NCBI RefSeq assembly: GCF_021023085.1
Contig: NZ_PGCK01000008.1
Location: 62,001-126,000 of the forward strand
From: Methanooceanicella nereidis
GTDB lineage: Archaea > Halobacteriota > Methanocellia > Methanocellales > Methanocellaceae
Direction of reading: 5' to 3'
Length of the DNA stretch: 64,000 nucleotides
In this document: in pieces, positions 62,745-64,000 of the stretch
How positions within the stretch are numbered: the first letter of the stretch is position 1
Layout of the letters: each line of letters starts with the position of its first letter
Notes under the pieces: generated by a model
The model's database searches: none
What the model saw: only the letters and a program-made list of their open reading frames with translations
What the model was told of the DNA's origin: nothing
Translations under genes and position numbers: made by a program

Positions 62745-63884
62745 TTATATCTGCCCCTGTACCTTCACTATCCTGGCGATGTCCGATCCGACATCGGAAG
62801 TTCCCGCTGTGCCGCCCAGGTCGTATGTCCTGACCTTTCCTTGCTTCAGGTTGGCCTCTATCGCCTTGACAATGGCATCAGCTGCCTGCTTCTCGCCGAG
62901 ATGGTCGAGCAATAACGCGCCTGCCCATATCGTAGCTATCGGGTTGACCTTGTTCAGGCCCTTATACTTCGGCGCCGAGCCTCCCATGGGCTCGAACATG
63001 CTCGTGCCTTTCGGGTTGACGTTGCCGCCCGGGGCAAGTCCCAGGCCGCCCTGTATCATGGCGCCAAGGTCTGTGATTATATCGCCGAACATGTTGGGCG
63101 TGACCACTACGTCGAAGAACTCCGGGTTCTTGACGAACCACATGGTGACCGCGTCCACGAAATTAAAGTCGGTCTGCACGTCCGGGTAATTCTTCGCGGT
63201 CTCGGTGAACACGTCCCTCCAGAGGCCATAGCATTCCGTCATTACATTCGCCTTGTCCACGCTTGAAAGATGCTTGCGCCTCTGCCTGGCCAGGTCGAAC
63301 GAGTATTCCATGATGCGCTTGGCGCCTTCCCTGCTAACAACGCCTATCTGGTAACCTATCTCGTCGCTGTCCGTCTCGATGTCGAGATTGAACTTTACGG
63401 CATAGATATCTCTCTTCAGCTCAAGCTCCTGCTTCTCCGCTCCCTTCTTCACGCGGCCGCCAAGGCCGACATAGAAGTCCTCGGTGTTCTCCCTGACCAC
63501 CATGAAGTCTATGTCCTTTGAGGTCTTGTTCTTCAGCGGCGTCTCGACGCCATCGAGAAGCTTCACCGGCCTGAGATTGATGTACTGGTCATAGTAGAAC
63601 CTCATCTTCAGCAGGACGCCTTTCTCAAGTATGCCTGCCTTGACCTTTCTCTCGTCGCCGAGCGAGCCGAGATATATTGCCCTGTATCTTCCAAGCTCTT
63701 TCAGCGACTCCTCGGAGATCGTCTCCCCTGTCGCGACATAGTGGTCTGCGCCGAAAGGCATGTGTATCCAGTCTACGTTAAAGCCGTATACTTCCCCGGC
63801 CGCCTCTATTACCTTTTTACCCTCGGCTATGACTTCCGGTCCTATGCCGTCGCCCGATATCACCGGTACTTTGTAAGTTGCCAT
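62745..63884 (-). CDS. leuB: 3-Isopropylmalate dehydrogenase family enzyme
   Basis: NAD-dependent beta-decarboxylating dehydrogenase. [18 protein letters not shown] starts the fold; [19 protein letters not shown] and [15 protein letters not shown] are substrate loops; [33 protein letters not shown] carries the metal-binding Asp residues, and [12 protein letters not shown] and [17 protein letters not shown] complete the motif set. In methanogens paralogues serve leucine synthesis (LeuB) and 2-oxosuberate synthesis for coenzyme B (AksF); sequence alone does not separate them here. It lies 14 bases after a LeuD-type gene, with GGGAGG before its ATG. Confidence 0.88.
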   Translation of the reverse strand: MATYKVPVISGDGIGPEVIAEGKKVIEAAGEVYGFNVDWIHMPFGADHYVATGETISEESLKELGRYRAIYLGSLGDERKVKAGILEKGVLLKMRFYYDQYINLRPVKLLDGVETPLKNKTSKDIDFMVVRENTEDFYVGLGGRVKKGAEKQELELKRDIYAVKFNLDIETDSDEIGYQIGVVSREGAKRIMEYSFDLARQRRKHLSSVDKANVMTECYGLWRDVFTETAKNYPDVQTDFNFVDAVTMWFVKNPEFFDVVVTPNMFGDIITDLGAMIQGGLGLAPGGNVNPKGTSMFEPMGGSAPKYKGLNKVNPIATIWAGALLLDHLGEKQAADAIVKAIEANLKQGKVRTYDLGGTAGTSDVGSDIARIVKVQGQI

Positions 63885-63898
63885 TAATGATCCTCCCT

Positions 63899-64000
63899 TT
63901 AACCCCTGTTTTTCCTCTCCACAATCTTCCTGGTAAACTCTATGAGCCCGCCGCTCCTGACTATGTCCATCAGGAAATCGGGTATGGGAGTGGAACTGTA
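63899..64000 (-). CDS. leuD: 3-Isopropylmalate dehydratase small subunit (C-terminal end)
   Basis: Only the last 33 residues are in the window: [21 protein letters not shown] and a basic tail, matching the LeuD/HacB C-terminus. The stop TAA is 14 bases before the leuB start, so the two form an operon. It could be LeuD or the homoaconitase small subunit AksE. Confidence 0.75.
   Translation of the reverse strand, partial: YSSTPIPDFLMDIVRSGGLIEFTRKIVERKNRG

Overview
The window comes from a methanogenic archaeon. The evidence is a class I (archaeal-type) lysyl-tRNA synthetase, a Sec11-type signal peptidase with Ser/His catalysis, a presenilin homologue, two FmdE-family proteins, a probable methanogenesis marker 6 protein, the anaerobic (early-cobalt) cobalamin pathway, no CCA encoded in the tRNA, TATA-like promoters and very AT-rich intergenic DNA. 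A Methanocellales/Methanosarcinales-like lineage is my best guess, from gene content only.

Layout. 0.5-6.2 kb: four cell-surface proteins on the plus strand with Thr/Pro-rich stalks; three end in a similar C-terminal membrane anchor. 6.2-14 kb: LysRS, a flavodoxin, a membrane-anchored acetolactate decarboxylase, a pRiA4b ORF-3-like protein, and a coupled KaiC-like ATPase / APH-like kinase / HAD hydrolase operon next to a metallophosphoesterase. 13.7-17 kb: a zinc-ribbon protein, a marker 6-like protein and the presenilin homologue, set among dispersed repeats that include an imperfect palindrome of about 530 bp. 17-31.8 kb: ferredoxin, Nog1-like GTPase, lipoproteins, a MEDS-PAS-GAF-PAS histidine kinase, an AT-hook protein, signal peptidase, an iron-sulfur flavoprotein, a methyltransferase, tRNA-Arg, a structured leader and a duplicated Lrp-type regulator.

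31.8-64 kb is largely devoted to metals. The cbiTLFGHCDE operon is divergent from the cobalt importer cbiMNQO, and the shared promoter region carries two near-identical 17-bp elements. An M-box magnesium riboswitch precedes mgtE. A znuACB importer is followed by a second, unusual cluster (FmdE-like, ATPase, permease, substrate-binding protein, then DUF169). DrrAB and TrmO follow. At 52.8-62.3 kb lies a nickel/peptide-type importer with a methyltransferase embedded in its operon, then a CooC-like nickel-insertion ATPase, then a second operon holding a related methyltransferase and a His-rich FmdE. NikR-like inverted repeats lie beside these units. The window closes with leuB (or aksF) and the end of leuD.

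The main candidate for a new system is this last metal locus: an importer, two paralogous SAM methyltransferases, a CooC-type ATPase and a His-rich FmdE protein, possibly a nickel acquisition and delivery pathway using a methylated ligand. Other notable points are the M-box riboswitch in an archaeon, a probable CTG start for CbiM that restores its metal-binding N-terminus, and the giant palindrome.
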